Assembly: GCF_036924645.1 (NCBI RefSeq)
Contig: NZ_JAZHRX010000001.1
Location: 62,001-126,000 of the forward strand
DNA length: 64,000 nt
From: Bradyrhizobium sp. AZCC 2176
Lineage (GTDB): Bacteria > Pseudomonadota > Alphaproteobacteria > Rhizobiales > Xanthobacteraceae
Direction of reading: 5' to 3'
Below are positions 63,134 to 64,000 of the stretch, one piece after another (the stretch's first letter is position 1; each line of letters starts with the position of its first letter). Below the pieces are notes generated by a model. It was not told where the DNA came from. It was given only the letters and a program-made list of their open reading frames with translations, and made no database searches. The position numbers and the translations under genes are program-made.

Positions 63134-63231
63134 GATCGCACCCATAACCATCGATGCCAGCAACGCTGTAGCTACAACTTCGCAGAACATGAACATTAGT
63201 GGTTATGGGCCCCTGCGTTTGCAGGAACGAC
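63134..63231. repeat. intergenic repeat, GTCGTCCCTGCG family, degenerate copy
   Basis: Inverted pieces ACCCATAACCAT (63140-63151) and AGTGGTTATGGG (63198-63209) plus CCCCTGCGTTTGCAGGAACGAC at the right end identify a worn copy; the left GTCGTCCC end is missing. It lies after the SDR gene, in the convergent gap before htpX. Confidence 0.6.
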
Positions 63232-63332
63232 AGCGAATGTGCGTTCGCGATCTCGCCACATCATCTGTGCGAGTTTTGCCTGATAACTTCCCGCCCTCTT
63301 GTTCAGAGGGCACAGGGAAGACCGATGGATTC

Positions 63333-63356
63333 TCTGATGTGCAATTGCACATCAGA
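63333..63356. repeat. 24-bp perfect palindrome
   Basis: The half-site TCTGATGTGCAA (63333-63344) is exactly repeated in reverse complement up to 63356. It lies 38 nt after the htpX stop on the opposite strand's downstream side and could be a bidirectional hairpin or a mobile-repeat core. Confidence 0.85.
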
Positions 63357-63394
63357 ACTCGCGCTACGCACACCCCCGGAATGACGGGCGAGCT

Positions 63395-64000
63395 TTAACC
63401 CCACGGTCCGCGCGAGGGTGAAGTCCGGCCCCACGGGCTGCGGCGCGGGTAGTTGCCGCGGGCGCTGACGGAGGCCGTTGCGCCGCTCGCGCCGATCTCC
63501 GCCGCAAGCTGCTGCAATGCGGCGATGCGGTTCTCCGTGGACGGGTGCGTCGTGAACAGATTGTCCATGCCGTGGCCCGACAGCGGGTTGATGATGAACA
63601 TGTGCGCCGTCGCCGGATTGCGCTCGGCTTCCGGGTTCGGCACCACATGCGCGGCGTTCGCGATCTTGGACAGCGCCGAGGCAAGCCACATCGGCTGGCC
63701 GCAGATGCGCGCACCGAGATCGTCGGCGGCGTATTCGCGGGTCCGGCTGATCGCCATCTGCACCAGCATGGCGCCGAGCGGCGCCAGGATCATCATGGCG
63801 ATCGAGCCGATGATGCCGGGGCCATGGTTGCTGTCGCGGTTGCCGCCGAAGAACATGCCGAACTGCGCCAGCATCGAGATCGCACCGGCAATCGTCGCGG
63901 TGATGGTCATCAGCAGCGTGTCGTGGTTTTTGACGTGCGCGAGCTCATGCGCGATCACGCCGGCGAGCTCCTCGCGGCTCAGCGACTGCATCAGGCCCGT
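63395..64000 (-). CDS. htpX: HtpX zinc metalloprotease, N-terminus outside window
   Basis: HtpX is an inner-membrane M48 protease for membrane-protein quality control. The last 201 residues are visible (from within [20 protein letters not shown]); the N-terminal part with TM helices lies beyond 64000. The zinc motif HELAH is in [15 protein letters not shown], followed by two hydrophobic segments ([21 protein letters not shown] and [22 protein letters not shown]). The third zinc-ligand Glu region is [15 protein letters not shown]. The C-terminal tail ends in a Gly/Arg/Pro-rich stretch. Confidence 0.93.
   Translation of the reverse strand, partial: TGLMQSLSREELAGVIAHELAHVKNHDTLLMTITATIAGAISMLAQFGMFFGGNRDSNHGPGIIGSIAMMILAPLGAMLVQMAISRTREYAADDLGARICGQPMWLASALSKIANAAHVVPNPEAERNPATAHMFIINPLSGHGMDNLFTTHPSTENRIAALQQLAAEIGASGATASVSARGNYPRRSPWGRTSPSRGPWG

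Noticed and set aside
1..64000. CRISPR array, prophage, insertion sequence or tRNA gene
   Set aside because: No regularly spaced direct repeats, transposase or integrase genes, or cloverleaf-like sequences were noticed. The repeats present are palindromic and irregularly spaced.

Overview
The window is a high-GC chromosomal segment whose gene content points to an alphaproteobacterium of the Bradyrhizobium/Rhodopseudomonas group. The reasons are a full squalene-hopene pathway with HpnN and the C-2 hopanoid methylase HpnP, a homoprotocatechuate meta-cleavage operon under an HpaR-type MarR regulator, many acyl-CoA genes, and several families of short intergenic palindromic repeats. The genus is an inference from gene content; no rRNA or tRNA gene was seen.

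Region 1 (1-16400), hopanoids. hpnH (plus strand, ends in a strong intrinsic terminator) converges on the minus-strand operon hpnC-hpnD-hpnE-shc-hpnG, in which hpnC/hpnD, hpnD/hpnE and shc/hpnG overlap at start and stop codons. Squalene made by HpnC/D/E is cyclised by Shc, HpnH adds adenosine and HpnG removes adenine. Two small secreted proteins follow. Next come hpnN (RND-type hopanoid transporter) with an unrecognised 352-aa gene behind it, and hpnP lying between eutB and eutC, the two subunits of ethanolamine ammonia-lyase.

Region 2 (16400-28800), signalling and a peptide-type system. A membrane protein, two methyl-accepting chemotaxis proteins and a secreted single-Cache protein beside the second one are followed by a three-gene operon. 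That operon encodes a transglutaminase-DUF2126 giant protein, a fused circularly permuted ATP-grasp/alpha-E protein and a second transglutaminase.

Region 3 (28900-39800), catabolism. A minus-strand operon (Ldh-type dehydrogenase, HpaI-type aldolase, UxaA/GarD-type dehydratase) and hpaR lie divergent from hpaH-hpaF-hpaE-hpaD-hpaG and a ThDP enzyme. Perfect palindromes in both promoter regions are candidate operators.

Region 4 (39800-51900), mixed housekeeping and metabolism. It holds an MFS transporter, alkB with a second 2OG-Fe(II) oxygenase, a DUF2848/amidase pair, an OB-fold/thiolase/SDR set, a Tat-exported SMP-30 protein and phosphoenolpyruvate carboxylase.

Region 5 (52100-63100), acyl-CoA metabolism. 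Two acyl-CoA synthetases, three enoyl-CoA hydratases, an acyl-CoA dehydrogenase and two SDRs surround an APH-type phosphotransferase coupled to a small DUF6285-like protein. The phosphotransferase pair recalls LvaA/LvaB of 4-hydroxyacyl-CoA catabolism. The window ends inside htpX.

From 28.8 kb onwards almost every wider intergenic gap holds a palindromic repeat of one of at least six types.
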